DNA from: an uncultured Prevotellaceae bacterium | GTDB taxonomy: Bacteria > Bacteroidota > Bacteroidia > Bacteroidales > Bacteroidaceae | Length of the DNA: 61,171 nt | Direction of reading: 5' to 3' | Assembly: GCA_900313235.1 (NCBI GenBank) | Contig: OMQN01000003.1 | Coordinates: 1 to 61,171 of the forward strand | Part shown: positions 42,463 to 50,730 of the stretch, in pieces | Layout: every line of letters starts with the position of its first letter | How positions within the stretch are numbered: the stretch's first letter is position 1 | Notes under the pieces: generated by a model | The model's database searches: none | Told to the model about the DNA's origin: nothing | What the model saw: the letters and a program-made list of their open reading frames with translations, nothing else | Position numbers and translations under genes: made by a program

Positions 42463-45177
42463 ATGAAGAGTTTCTTAGCATACGTCGCAGAAGATATCAT
42501 CCAGAAATATGGCACCGACCTGTCGCGCACAGCGGTGGTATTCCCCAACAAACGAGCCTCGCTGTTTCTGAACGAACACCTGGCACGCCTGACCAACGGC
42601 AAGCCTTTGTGGAGTCCTGCCTATATTACTATCAGCGAACTGTTCCGCCAACAGTCGTCGCTGACAGTTGCCGACCCTATCAAGCTGGTCTGCGACCTGC
42701 ACAAGTCGTTCTGCCTGCATACAGGTTCCGACGAGACACTTGACAAGTTCTACGGCTGGGGACAGTTGCTCATCAGCGATTTCGACGACATCGACAAGAA
42801 CATGGCCGATGCTGAGCGCGTCTTTGCCAACCTGCGCGACATCCACGAGCTTGACGACCTCAGCTATCTCACCGATGAGCAGCGCCAGCTGCTGAAACAT
42901 TTCTTCAGCCACTTCACCGAGGAACACGAAACAGAGCTCAAGCAGCGCTTTCTGCGCCTATGGAGCCACTTCACAGACATCTATCACGACTTCAACGAGC
43001 GCTTAGCCCAACAAGGGCTCGCCTACGAGGGTGCGCTCTACCGTTCCGTGGTAACCAATAACCAGGAAACAATAACCAATAACTCCTACGACCGCTACCT
43101 CTTTGTGGGTTTCAATCTGTTGCAGAAGGTCGAGCAGCAACTCTTCTCGCAGTTGCAAAAAGAAGGCAAAGCCCGTTTCTATTGGGACTTCGACGACTAC
43201 TACATGCAGCAACACGAGGCTGGTCGTTTTATTGCCAGCTACCTCAGCTACTTCCCCAACGAGTTGGACAGTCAGCGTGAGGACATCTACAAGAACTTCC
43301 AACAGCCCAAGGACATTACCTACCTCGCTGCTCCCACAGAACATATCCAGGCACGCTATGTCAGCAAATGGCTACGCGACCAGCAACGCTACAAGGACGG
43401 CCGACGGACAGCCATCGTGCTCTGCAACGAGCAACTGTTGCCTACCGTCATCCATTGTCTGCCCGACGAGGTCGAGAAGGTAAACATTACCACAGGCTAC
43501 CCGCTGTCGCAAACACCTGTAGCCTCATTCATCCAACGCTACTACGACATGGTGCTGGGTGGCAACAGCACACGACTGGTGCGCGCCTTCCATCGACATC
43601 CGTATGCCCGTTTTGTGGAGGACGGCCAACCGTTGCTCACCATGCTGAGGGCTATTGCGCAAGGAGCCAAGGAAGAGATTACCGACCCGCTGTTTCAGGA
43701 GTCGCTGTTCCGTGCCTACACGCTCGTCAACCGCCTCAACGCCCTCGTTGAAAGTGGCGACCTGCAAGTCAGCGACACCACCCTGCAGCGTCTTGTCAAC
43801 CAGCTCATCCAACAGACCACTATTCCCTTCCACGGCGAACCTGCCGAGGGATTGCAGGTGATGGGTGTTCTAGAAACGCGCAACCTTGACTTCGAACACG
43901 TACTGCTGCTCAGCTGCAACGAGGGCAACATGCCCAAGGGCATCAACGACAGTTCCTTTATTCCCCATAGCATCCGTCAAGCCTACGAACTAACCACCAT
44001 TGAGAACAAGGTGAGCATCTACGCCTACTACTTCCACCGCCTGTTGCAACGCGCCAAGGATGTCACCATACTGTGGAACAACGCCACAGAGGACGGCCAG
44101 CGTGGCGAGATGAGCCGTTTCATGCTCCAGCTATTGGTAGAGAGCAGACAACACATCACACAGCATACCCTTCAGTCGGGTAAGAGCATTGCCCGCTATA
44201 CGCCAGCACCCATCGAGAAGACACCCCACGTCCTCGATTTGCTCAACCAGCAATTCATAGGGCCCGACGCTGTGCTGTCGCCCTCAGCCATCAACAAGTA
44301 TATGCGCTGCCAACTGCAGTTCTACTACCGCTATATTGCCGGCATCAAGGAACCCGACGAACCTGCTGACGAGCAAGAACTTGACAACCGTATCTTCGGA
44401 AACATCTTCCACCAGGCTGCTGACACACTCTATCACCAATTGCCCAAGCACGTCACGCGCGAATCCCTCGACCAACTGCTGAAGAGCAAGATAGCCATCG
44501 GCAAGGCTGTCGACGACGCCTTCCACGAGGAGTTGCCCCACGCGCTCATAGGTGGCTTGCACCTCATCAACCGTGAAGTGATTATCCGCTATCTGCGCCA
44601 GCTCATCGAGATAGACAAGGCCCTTGCGCCATTCGACATCCTGGGTCTGGAGTGCGACGTCTATCGGGAGTTGGCAGTTAGCGATGGACAGTCAGCAGGT
44701 AGCCTACAGCTAAGACTCGGAGGGCGCATCGACCGTCTGGACCAGATGAGCGACGGACGCATCCGTGTGGTAGACTACAAGACGAGCAGCAAGAAAATCA
44801 AGTACCTAAACAGCGTAGAAGACATCTTCGACCCTGCCAAGATTCACGATCACTCCGACTACTATCTGCAGACCTTTACCTATGCCGACATCGTCAGTCG
44901 CCAACAAGCCGACATCTTACATCTGACATCTGACATCAGACATCACGAAGTTTCCCCTGCCCTGCTGTTCATCCAGCATGCGTCAGCCAAGGACTACGAC
45001 CCCACGCTGTGTTTCGGCAAGGTGAAGATTCTTGACATCTGGGAGCATAGCGACCGCTTCTGCGAACTGTTGGAAAACAAAGTGAACGAGATATTCATGA
45101 AGAACATCCCGTTCACTCCCACGACAGACCTTAAAATCTGTCAGACGTGTCCTTATCTGCAGATGTGCAGACGGTAA
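42463..45177 (+). CDS. PD-(D/E)XK nuclease family protein, AddB-like
   Basis: This 904-residue partner of the AddA-like helicase has a degenerate helicase fold (FPNKRASLFLNEHLARL in place of Walker A, ETRNLDFEHVLLLSCNEGNM later) and a C-terminal nuclease domain with GRIDRLDQMSDGRIRVVDYK. Four cysteines fit the AddB iron-sulfur staple: one in INKYMRCQLQFYYRY before the nuclease core and three in CQTCPYLQMC at the extreme C-terminus. Together with the upstream gene it completes an AddAB-type recombination nuclease. A stretch near residue 195-210 (TNNQETITNNS) is low in complexity. Confidence 0.9.
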   Translation: MKSFLAYVAEDIIQKYGTDLSRTAVVFPNKRASLFLNEHLARLTNGKPLWSPAYITISELFRQQSSLTVADPIKLVCDLHKSFCLHTGSDETLDKFYGWGQLLISDFDDIDKNMADAERVFANLRDIHELDDLSYLTDEQRQLLKHFFSHFTEEHETELKQRFLRLWSHFTDIYHDFNERLAQQGLAYEGALYRSVVTNNQETITNNSYDRYLFVGFNLLQKVEQQLFSQLQKEGKARFYWDFDDYYMQQHEAGRFIASYLSYFPNELDSQREDIYKNFQQPKDITYLAAPTEHIQARYVSKWLRDQQRYKDGRRTAIVLCNEQLLPTVIHCLPDEVEKVNITTGYPLSQTPVASFIQRYYDMVLGGNSTRLVRAFHRHPYARFVEDGQPLLTMLRAIAQGAKEEITDPLFQESLFRAYTLVNRLNALVESGDLQVSDTTLQRLVNQLIQQTTIPFHGEPAEGLQVMGVLETRNLDFEHVLLLSCNEGNMPKGINDSSFIPHSIRQAYELTTIENKVSIYAYYFHRLLQRAKDVTILWNNATEDGQRGEMSRFMLQLLVESRQHITQHTLQSGKSIARYTPAPIEKTPHVLDLLNQQFIGPDAVLSPSAINKYMRCQLQFYYRYIAGIKEPDEPADEQELDNRIFGNIFHQAADTLYHQLPKHVTRESLDQLLKSKIAIGKAVDDAFHEELPHALIGGLHLINREVIIRYLRQLIEIDKALAPFDILGLECDVYRELAVSDGQSAGSLQLRLGGRIDRLDQMSDGRIRVVDYKTSSKKIKYLNSVEDIFDPAKIHDHSDYYLQTFTYADIVSRQQADILHLTSDIRHHEVSPALLFIQHASAKDYDPTLCFGKVKILDIWEHSDRFCELLENKVNEIFMKNIPFTPTTDLKICQTCPYLQMCRR

Positions 45178-45183
45178 ATCTCT

Positions 45184-46350
45184 TTAGCGGTTCTTGTTAC
45201 GCAGGAACCACTGATGCGTAAAGAAATGGTATAACAACAGCGCTGCGATGCTAAGCACCAGAGCAGTATCTATCAGCAACGTGGGTTGCTGGTAGAAACA
45301 GGCATATCCCAATGCCAAGCCGCCAGCAAGTCCTGTCTCCCAGCCCAGGAAGTACGTACTCTGCGACGTGCCACGCTGACAATGGCGGCTCAGTTTGATG
45401 AAGAACAGCAGGAAGCGCGAACCGATGATGCCGGAACTCAGTCCCACCAAGATAGGACTTACGGGCGAGGCAGGAGCCACCAACAGGATAAGCAGGGCTG
45501 CCACCAACAGGAAGAGTCCCGAGATAATCTCGCTCTTCAGTTCTGCATCACGGAACACGAAGCGCTGGGCCAGCAGGGCCAGCAGGAAGCCACCCATCAT
45601 GAGCGCGTAGAACAATGGTTCGAAGGGCATAGAGAGCAGCAGACCTATCACTGTGGTTACCATCAGCAGGTTGACGAACAGCACAAAACCATTCGTCAGG
45701 AAGAAGCGGTCCAGCGACACCACCTTCACACCTTCCTCAGGAGTGCGGAAAGGGAACGTGACAATCTTCACCAGCAGCAGGGCGCACAGGGCGCATCCTA
45801 TTGCAGCCCACAGCACCCCATTGAATCCGTTCAGTGTATATACGATGAGTCCTGTCAGCGGTCCCAACGAGAGGGCAAAGCGTGCAAACCACGAGGCACT
45901 GTGGTTGGCCTCTGTACGCTGGAACGACTCACAGGTGTCGATGATCAGCGTCGACGATAACACCATCTGTGCCAGTCCGAATGTTGCGCCCAGCACAAAG
46001 CGGTGCACCATGATGACGGAGAACAGGGCCAGCTCCTTGTGCAGCGTGTCGACATACCACAAGAAGGCGATATTGACGATCAAAGCCACCATAGCCCACA
46101 TGCAGACCACATTGCGACGGTAGCGCTGCACCAGCCATGAGCACAAGGCGCCCATCACATACAGTCCCAGGCCGAAGACACCCATCGCACGTCCCGTCTC
46201 TTCTGGCGAGAAGTGCTGTTCCATCATCCAACGCGGCATGACGGGAATAAGGATGTATACCGACATGGTCAGCAGCAGTGAACTGATGGCCATCAGCCAG
46301 AAGTCACGGTGCCACAATTTGATGTGTACAGGTGTATTCTGTGTGTTCAT
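45184..46350 (-). CDS. Major facilitator superfamily transporter
   Basis: A 388-residue membrane protein with about twelve hydrophobic helices (first WLMAISSLLLTMSVYILIPV, last TLLIDTALVLSIAALLLYHF). The loop between helices 2 and 3 reads SWLVQRYRRNVV, a reduced form of the MFS 'GxxxDRxGRR' motif. Substrate is unknown; it resembles drug or sugar efflux members. It lies 3 nt downstream of panB, so it is co-transcribed, and a role in moving a pantothenate-pathway compound is conceivable but only a guess. It converges with the AddB-like gene with only 6 nt between stops. Confidence 0.85.
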   Translation of the reverse strand: MNTQNTPVHIKLWHRDFWLMAISSLLLTMSVYILIPVMPRWMMEQHFSPEETGRAMGVFGLGLYVMGALCSWLVQRYRRNVVCMWAMVALIVNIAFLWYVDTLHKELALFSVIMVHRFVLGATFGLAQMVLSSTLIIDTCESFQRTEANHSASWFARFALSLGPLTGLIVYTLNGFNGVLWAAIGCALCALLLVKIVTFPFRTPEEGVKVVSLDRFFLTNGFVLFVNLLMVTTVIGLLLSMPFEPLFYALMMGGFLLALLAQRFVFRDAELKSEIISGLFLLVAALLILLVAPASPVSPILVGLSSGIIGSRFLLFFIKLSRHCQRGTSQSTYFLGWETGLAGGLALGYACFYQQPTLLIDTALVLSIAALLLYHFFTHQWFLRNKNR

Positions 46351-46353
46351 CCA

Positions 46354-47175
46354 TTAGTACGATTCGTTCGCATTGGGGAAGTCGCCGCTCTTGACGTCCT
46401 CCACGTAGTGTCCCACGGCATCGTTGATGATGGTGTTCAGGTCGGCATAGCGACGCAGGAAACGGGGTGAGAAGCCCTGTGTCATTCCCAGCATGTCGGC
46501 AATCACCAGCACCTGACCGTCACAGCCATTGCCCGCACCGATTCCGATGGTCGGGCACTTCACCATCTTGGTAACCTCTGTGGCGAGTGCTGCCGGAACC
46601 TTCTCCAGCGTAATGCCGAAGCATCCGGCCTCATCCAGCAGTTGGGCGTCGTGCATCAGCTTGTCAGCCTCAGCCTGTTCCTTGGCACGCACGGCATAGG
46701 TTCCAAACTTATTGATTGACTGGGGCGTCAGTCCCAGGTGTGCCATCACGGGGATGCCAGCGTCGAGGATGCGCTTCACGGTGTCGAGAATCTCCTCGCC
46801 ACCTTCCATCTTCAGCGCATCGCAGCCACTCTCCTTCATAATACGAATGGCATTGGCGACGCCTTCTGCAGCATTCACCTGATAGGAGCCGAAGGGCATA
46901 TCACATACCACCAAGGCGCGCTGTGTGGCACGAGCCACCGAACGGGCGTGATAAATCATATAGTCTACCGTCATCGGCAGCGTGGTGCTGTTGCCTGCCA
47001 TCACGTTCGATGCTGAGTCGCCTACGAGGATAGCATCAACACCAGCCTTGTCGACGATGCCGGCCATGGTGTAGTCGTACGATGTGAGCATGGAGATTTT
47101 CTCACCTTTCTGCTTCATCTCCATGAAACGGTGTGTTGTTACTTTGCGATTGTCGCTAACTAAATATCCTGACAT
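46354..47175 (-). CDS. panB: 3-methyl-2-oxobutanoate hydroxymethyltransferase
   Basis: PanB makes ketopantoate from alpha-ketoisovalerate, the branch entry to pantothenate. The family segments [40 protein letters not shown] (metal-site Asp), [22 protein letters not shown] and [15 protein letters not shown] are intact, and the 273-residue length is normal. It is separated from panC-panD (2076-3308) by more than 40 kb. It is flanked by a HAD phosphatase gene (32 nt upstream) and an MFS gene (3 nt downstream) on the same strand. Confidence 0.97.
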   Translation of the reverse strand: MSGYLVSDNRKVTTHRFMEMKQKGEKISMLTSYDYTMAGIVDKAGVDAILVGDSASNVMAGNSTTLPMTVDYMIYHARSVARATQRALVVCDMPFGSYQVNAAEGVANAIRIMKESGCDALKMEGGEEILDTVKRILDAGIPVMAHLGLTPQSINKFGTYAVRAKEQAEADKLMHDAQLLDEAGCFGITLEKVPAALATEVTKMVKCPTIGIGAGNGCDGQVLVIADMLGMTQGFSPRFLRRYADLNTIINDAVGHYVEDVKSGDFPNANESY

Positions 47176-47207
47176 AATACTTTAAATTGATAAATGACAA
47201 TGGGGAA

Positions 47208-47831
47208 TTATAACTGTGTGAAGTCGCTGACGACCTCGTCACACAACGGACGAATGGCATCAGCGGGGTTCGTCGTGGCCAGACCAACGACATACATGCC
47301 GGCGGCACGTCCCGACTTCAAACCATTAAACGAGTCCTCGAAGACCACGCAGTCCTTGGGCTCCACACCAAAGCGCTGGGCAGCCTTCAGATAGCAGTCG
47401 GGGTCGGGCTTCGAACGCTCAAAATCCTCCGATGTCAAGATGGCGTCAAACAGTCCGCGAAACTCCGCCCTGCTGGCATATACCGCCTGCATCTTCGGTT
47501 GGTTGGAACTAGTCACCACGGCAGTCTTCACACCCTGTTGGTGCAACGACTTTATAAAATTCTCAAAACCAGCAACATATTGGTAGTCCATCTGCTGTTC
47601 AAACTGGTTTAGTCGTTCCGTAATCAGCGGCTGCTTGTCTGCCAGCGGTCCTGAAAACCACGCATCATAAATCTGTACCAGCGTCTGACCCTTGATTTCG
47701 TGCTCCAGTCCTGGGTGCTCCGGATGGAACTCACGGCATTGGCTACCCCAAAACACAGTGTACTGTGGCTCCGTGTTAAACACGACGCCATCCAGATCAA
47801 ACAATGCTGCTTTTATATTCTTCTTTTCCAT
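47208..47831 (-). CDS. HAD-superfamily phosphatase / beta-phosphoglucomutase-like
   Basis: A 207-residue HAD subfamily IA hydrolase. Motif I is ALFDLDGVVFNTEP with the Asp nucleophile and general acid Asp, motif II AVVTSSN, and motif IV VFEDSFNGLKSGRAAGM. The helical cap between motifs I and II (about residues 17-90) resembles beta-phosphoglucomutase or small sugar-phosphate phosphatases. I use the ATG at 47829-47831, 9 nt downstream of the promoter box at 47841; the longer frame to 47915 would run through that promoter. It leads an operon with panB and the MFS gene. Confidence 0.88.
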   Translation of the reverse strand: MEKKNIKAALFDLDGVVFNTEPQYTVFWGSQCREFHPEHPGLEHEIKGQTLVQIYDAWFSGPLADKQPLITERLNQFEQQMDYQYVAGFENFIKSLHQQGVKTAVVTSSNQPKMQAVYASRAEFRGLFDAILTSEDFERSKPDPDCYLKAAQRFGVEPKDCVVFEDSFNGLKSGRAAGMYVVGLATTNPADAIRPLCDEVVSDFTQL

Positions 47832-47840
47832 TTGCGGGTG

Positions 47841-47848
47841 CAAAGGTA
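47841..47848 (-). promoter_or_regulatory. Promoter -7 box (TACCTTTG) of the HAD-panB-MFS operon
   Basis: The minus strand reads AGTACCTTTGCACC, matching TAnnTTTG, 9 nt ahead of the chosen ATG. Confidence 0.7.
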
Positions 47849-47941
47849 CTAAAAACGAATGAAATGCGAAAGGAAAACGATAATAATTGCCTGAAAATGA
47901 ATAAAAAAGCACCAAAAATTTGGAAGAAATACTTTTTTTTG

Positions 47942-48059
47942 TAACTTTGCGGAGGAAAAGTTGCAGGGCGTTTACGAACGATAAATTTGCATTTTCGCTC
48001 GAAATGCACTATCTTTGCACCGTATGATGAAGACATTAATAATAGATTTCTTTTACTAA
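47942..48059 (+). pseudogene. Three promoter boxes and a cut-off gene start at an island edge
   Basis: Three plus-strand -7 boxes lie within 76 bp: TAACTTTG (47942-47949), TAAATTTG (47982-47989) and TATCTTTG (48010-48017). After the last, ATG at 48024 opens a frame of only 11 residues (MMKTLIIDFFY) that stops as it runs into the end of the opposite-strand ATPase gene at 48056. It looks like the 5' end of a gene whose body was replaced by the island. Confidence 0.5.
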
Positions 48060-49342
48060 TCTTTCAGACAGCCAATTGGTACGACTATCACCCCATCTTT
48101 TCTCATATAAGCATATTGTCCGACAGCCGTTAATACCATCTTAAAAGAAGGATTCTTCATCTTTGTGGTATCTATCTTCTTTTCCAATGCATTAAGATTT
48201 GCAGCACCTTCTTCAATACGTGTGTCACCACCGAGTTTAATCTCTATCAATCCATAATTACCATTCCTCAGATGAACAACAGCATCACATTCTAGTCCGT
48301 TCTTATCCCTGTAATGGAACACTTCACCATCATTAGCCTCAGCATAAACACGCAAGTCACGTACACAGAGTGTCTCAAAGAACAGCCCCATTGTTTCCAA
48401 ATCATTAAGCAGATCATTAGGGCCGAGACCCAGTGCGGCTATAGCTAAGGATGGATCTACGAAGTATCTGGTATCACTCGTCCTAATAGCCGTCTTCGAA
48501 CGCAAATTCGGATTCCATGCTTTCATGTCTTCAATGACAAAGATCTTTTTTAAGGCCTTTATATAGGATATTACCGTTTCATCGCTCATACTTTCAGGCT
48601 CATTTGTCTTCATATCCTCAACTATGGTTGGGATACCGGCCATAGCCCCCTGCAACCTTGCATAAGAACGCAAAATCCTTTTTGCCCTATATTCGTCTCT
48701 CTCCACGCCGTCAACCCTCGAAATATCAGAACGTGTTATGGCTTCAAAATACTCCGTTACTTGCCTCAATGCAGCCTTTTTAGTCTTTTTGTTCAATGAT
48801 TTGGGCCATCCCCCACGACAGATTGCGAATGCGACATCCTCCATCGTCAGAGAACTTTCTCCGTCAATCTTTTCTGGATGAGAGAAAAGTTCACCAAGAC
48901 TAACATCACCAGATGATTCCTCCGATTCCCAAAGGGTCATTGGACGCATTGTGAGAAATGCAAATCGACCAGCACCGCTATGATTTATCTTTGAACCATC
49001 AGCAGGTACTGCAGAACCTGTCAACATAAATAGTCCGTCATCCTTCCTGTGGTCTGTCTCAAAGCGGACAGCATCCCAAATTTGTGGGGCAATCTGCCAT
49101 TCGTCAATAAGCCGAGGATTATCACCTTGCAACAAGCGCTTAATATTTGTTTCTGCCAATTGCAAGTTCTGCCGCATGTTGTCCGGATCATCCATATAGA
49201 GGATGCTATTAGCTTGTTGTTCTGCAGTAGTGGTCTTACCACAAGCTTTAGGTCCCTCAATCAAGACGGCTCCCATAGCATCCAGCTTATCTGCTAATAG
49301 GACATCCGCTATTCTTTTCTTATACTCTGTATTGTCTGGCAT
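48056..49342 (-). CDS. AAA_14/DUF4143 ATPase
   Basis: The protein has Walker A LIEGPKACGKTTTAEQQ, Walker B NPRLIDEWQIAPQIWD and sensor LFMLTGSAVP of the AAA_14 fold, followed by a DUF4143 domain whose end (FHYRDKNGLECDAVVHLRNG and NYGLIEIKLGG) looks like a PD-(D/E)XK-type core with D...EIK. The length (428 aa) is normal. Such genes are common, often solitary and mobile in Bacteroidetes; their role is unclear. Here it sits alone at the left edge of accessory island 2, with TTGGTTATTYG repeats upstream of its start. Confidence 0.9.
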   Translation of the reverse strand: MPDNTEYKKRIADVLLADKLDAMGAVLIEGPKACGKTTTAEQQANSILYMDDPDNMRQNLQLAETNIKRLLQGDNPRLIDEWQIAPQIWDAVRFETDHRKDDGLFMLTGSAVPADGSKINHSGAGRFAFLTMRPMTLWESEESSGDVSLGELFSHPEKIDGESSLTMEDVAFAICRGGWPKSLNKKTKKAALRQVTEYFEAITRSDISRVDGVERDEYRAKRILRSYARLQGAMAGIPTIVEDMKTNEPESMSDETVISYIKALKKIFVIEDMKAWNPNLRSKTAIRTSDTRYFVDPSLAIAALGLGPNDLLNDLETMGLFFETLCVRDLRVYAEANDGEVFHYRDKNGLECDAVVHLRNGNYGLIEIKLGGDTRIEEGAANLNALEKKIDTTKMKNPSFKMVLTAVGQYAYMRKDGVIVVPIGCLKD

Positions 49343-49414
49343 ATATACAATTATTCAATTTCTGCTGCAAAGATATGAAAAAACCTTTGAAAAACAAAAT
49401 ATTTTTCAGCCACA

Positions 49415-49473
49415 TTTGGTTATTTGACCAAAATCTGATTGGTTATTTGGCGGGTTTTCGTTTGGTTATTCGG
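49415..49473. repeat. Three TTGGTTATTYG repeats upstream of the ATPase gene
   Basis: TTTGGTTATTTG (49415-49426), ATTGGTTATTTGG (49438-49450) and TTTGGTTATTCGG (49461-49473) recur every 23 bp, about 75-130 bp upstream of the minus-strand ATPase start. They could be binding sites for a regulator. The rest of 49480-49655 shows nothing recognisable. Confidence 0.6.
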
Positions 49474-49658
49474 CTGACGGCACTAACGTTCCATTAGTCA
49501 ACCTGCTTCCGCTCGGACATCTAAGAATAAGTTCTTATGTCTCTCGCTTACTCGCAGCTTTCTGTATTCCCCACCCTGCAAGTTGGTGTTTGGTTGTAGA
49601 TGTCGCATAATTATTCATTTGTGAAGTGTAAATGATAACGTGAAAGTATACCAAATAA

Positions 49659-49784
49659 TATTACATCCTTGCCCATCCTGAGCTGCAGGAGAAAGACCCC
49701 GAGTTTGATGCATGGTGCGATAAAGTCATCAAAATGCTTGAAGCTGACGGATGGGTTCTTGTAGCTACCAAGGCGTTTCTTTCT
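49659..49784 (+). pseudogene. Start-less coding remnant of unknown family
   Basis: A frame bounded upstream by TAA (49656-49658) and with no early start codon reads ILAHPELQEKDPEFDAW followed by CDKVIKMLEADGWVLVATKAF. It has a protein-like composition and helical pattern before the sequence becomes AT-rich and promoter-like at 49790. I do not recognise the family. It is probably the scar of a gene lost when the TA pair or island arrived. Confidence 0.35.
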
Positions 49785-49836
49785 CATCGTTTTACTGTTT
49801 TTTCTTCGTTTTGCTTGTTATTTCAGAATTTATTTG

Positions 49837-49844
49837 TATTTTTG
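49837..49844 (+). promoter_or_regulatory. Promoter -7 box (TATTTTTG) of the PIN toxin pair
   Basis: TTGTATTTTTGCAGC matches TAnnTTTG, 32 nt before the ATG at 49877. A TTG lies about 20 nt further upstream. Confidence 0.7.
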
Positions 49845-49876
49845 CAGCGTAATCAAAGCAAAACAAGAGAAACAAG

Positions 49877-50113
49877 ATGGAAGCAGCAACTTTACAATCC
49901 ACTCCGTTCACCCCTTTCCAGATTGAGATGCTGGAATTGGTTGCAAAGGTTAATTCTGAGCGTGAGATGACTGACATTCGTCGCATGCTTGGCCAGTATT
50001 TTGCCAAGCGCGCCGAGGACGCCATCGACCAGCTGTGGGACGAGGGCATGCTCAACGACAGTGTGATAGAAGGTTGGAAGAACGAACACATGCGCACTCC
50101 ATATAAGCAGTAA
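49877..50113 (+). CDS. Putative antitoxin partner of PIN toxin
   Basis: This 78-residue, largely helical protein (TPFQIEMLELVAKVNSEREM, RRMLGQYFAKRAEDAIDQLW) has no obvious DNA-binding domain. Its stop codon overlaps the ATG of a PIN-domain toxin gene (TAATG), the coupled arrangement of VapBC-type modules, so I infer that it is the antitoxin. The FAKRAEDAIDQLWDEG region resembles the C-terminal half of other short Bacteroidales proteins next to PIN genes. Confidence 0.75.
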   Translation: MEAATLQSTPFTPFQIEMLELVAKVNSEREMTDIRRMLGQYFAKRAEDAIDQLWDEGMLNDSVIEGWKNEHMRTPYKQ

Positions 50114-50517
50114 TGAATATCGTTCTCGACACCAACTGTCTGCTGATATCCCTCTCGCGTCACAGTCGTTATTATCCCGTTTGGCGAGATTTTGTTGACG
50201 GGAAGTACACACTTTGCATCACCAATGAGATCCTGGCTGAGTACGAAGAGATTCTTACTCAGAAAGTCGGTCCGGAGATTGCATCTCATGTCATTAAGGC
50301 TCTGCTTGATTTGCCCAACACCAGGATGGTTCAGGTTTACTACCATCTTCGCCTGATTACTGTAGATCCTGATGATGACAAGTTTGTGGACTGCGCCTTT
50401 AAAGCCAATGCAAAATACATCGTTACCCAAGACCATCATTACGATGTACTCAAGCTGACTCCATTTCCTCGTATTGAAGTTGTGGATATTGACGAGTTCC
50501 TTAGCATTTTGCATTAA
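50113..50517 (+). CDS. PIN-domain ribonuclease toxin
   Basis: A 134-residue PIN protein of the 'putative toxin component' (COG1569-like) type. Metal-coordinating acidic residues lie in IVLDTNCLLISLS (Asp6), ITNEILAEYEEIL (Glu) and DPDDDKFVDCAFKA (Asp cluster), with the late Asp in IVTQDHHYDVL. It is expected to cleave RNA when not bound by the protein of the preceding gene, whose stop overlaps its start by 1 nt. The product ends normally with FLSILH. Confidence 0.88.
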   Translation: MNIVLDTNCLLISLSRHSRYYPVWRDFVDGKYTLCITNEILAEYEEILTQKVGPEIASHVIKALLDLPNTRMVQVYYHLRLITVDPDDDKFVDCAFKANAKYIVTQDHHYDVLKLTPFPRIEVVDIDEFLSILH

Positions 50518-50610
50518 AGCCATTCTTTATTCTTTGAGTTTAGTTATTTGTCAGTACCAGTCCCTGGCGTTTCCATACTCGTCCTCGTCAGCTGATACCT
50601 TATTAATTAA

Positions 50611-50656
50611 TAGCACTCCGTTCCTGCAGTCTGCTTTTTGCAAGGACGGAGTGCTA
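50611..50656. terminator. Hairpin terminator after the PIN gene
   Basis: TAGCACTCCG (50611-50620) and, after a one-base bulge, TCCT pair with AGGA and CGGAGTGCTA (50643-50656). A T-rich tail follows. It lies between the convergent PIN gene and the DUF2357 gene. Confidence 0.75.
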
Positions 50657-50730
50657 TTCTATTCTTCTTATTGTATGATGGCAAACTAAGGAAGTGAAAT
50701 AGGTGTTTCATTCGGAAATCTACCTTGGAA

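Noticed and set aside
49040..49300. Plus-strand ORF opposite the DUF4143 ATPase
   Set aside because: It is a shadow of the ATPase frame and lacks coding features.
49450..49660. tRNA or integrase attachment site near the TA pair
   Set aside because: No cloverleaf can be folded and no integrase gene or repeated target sequence is visible in the window.
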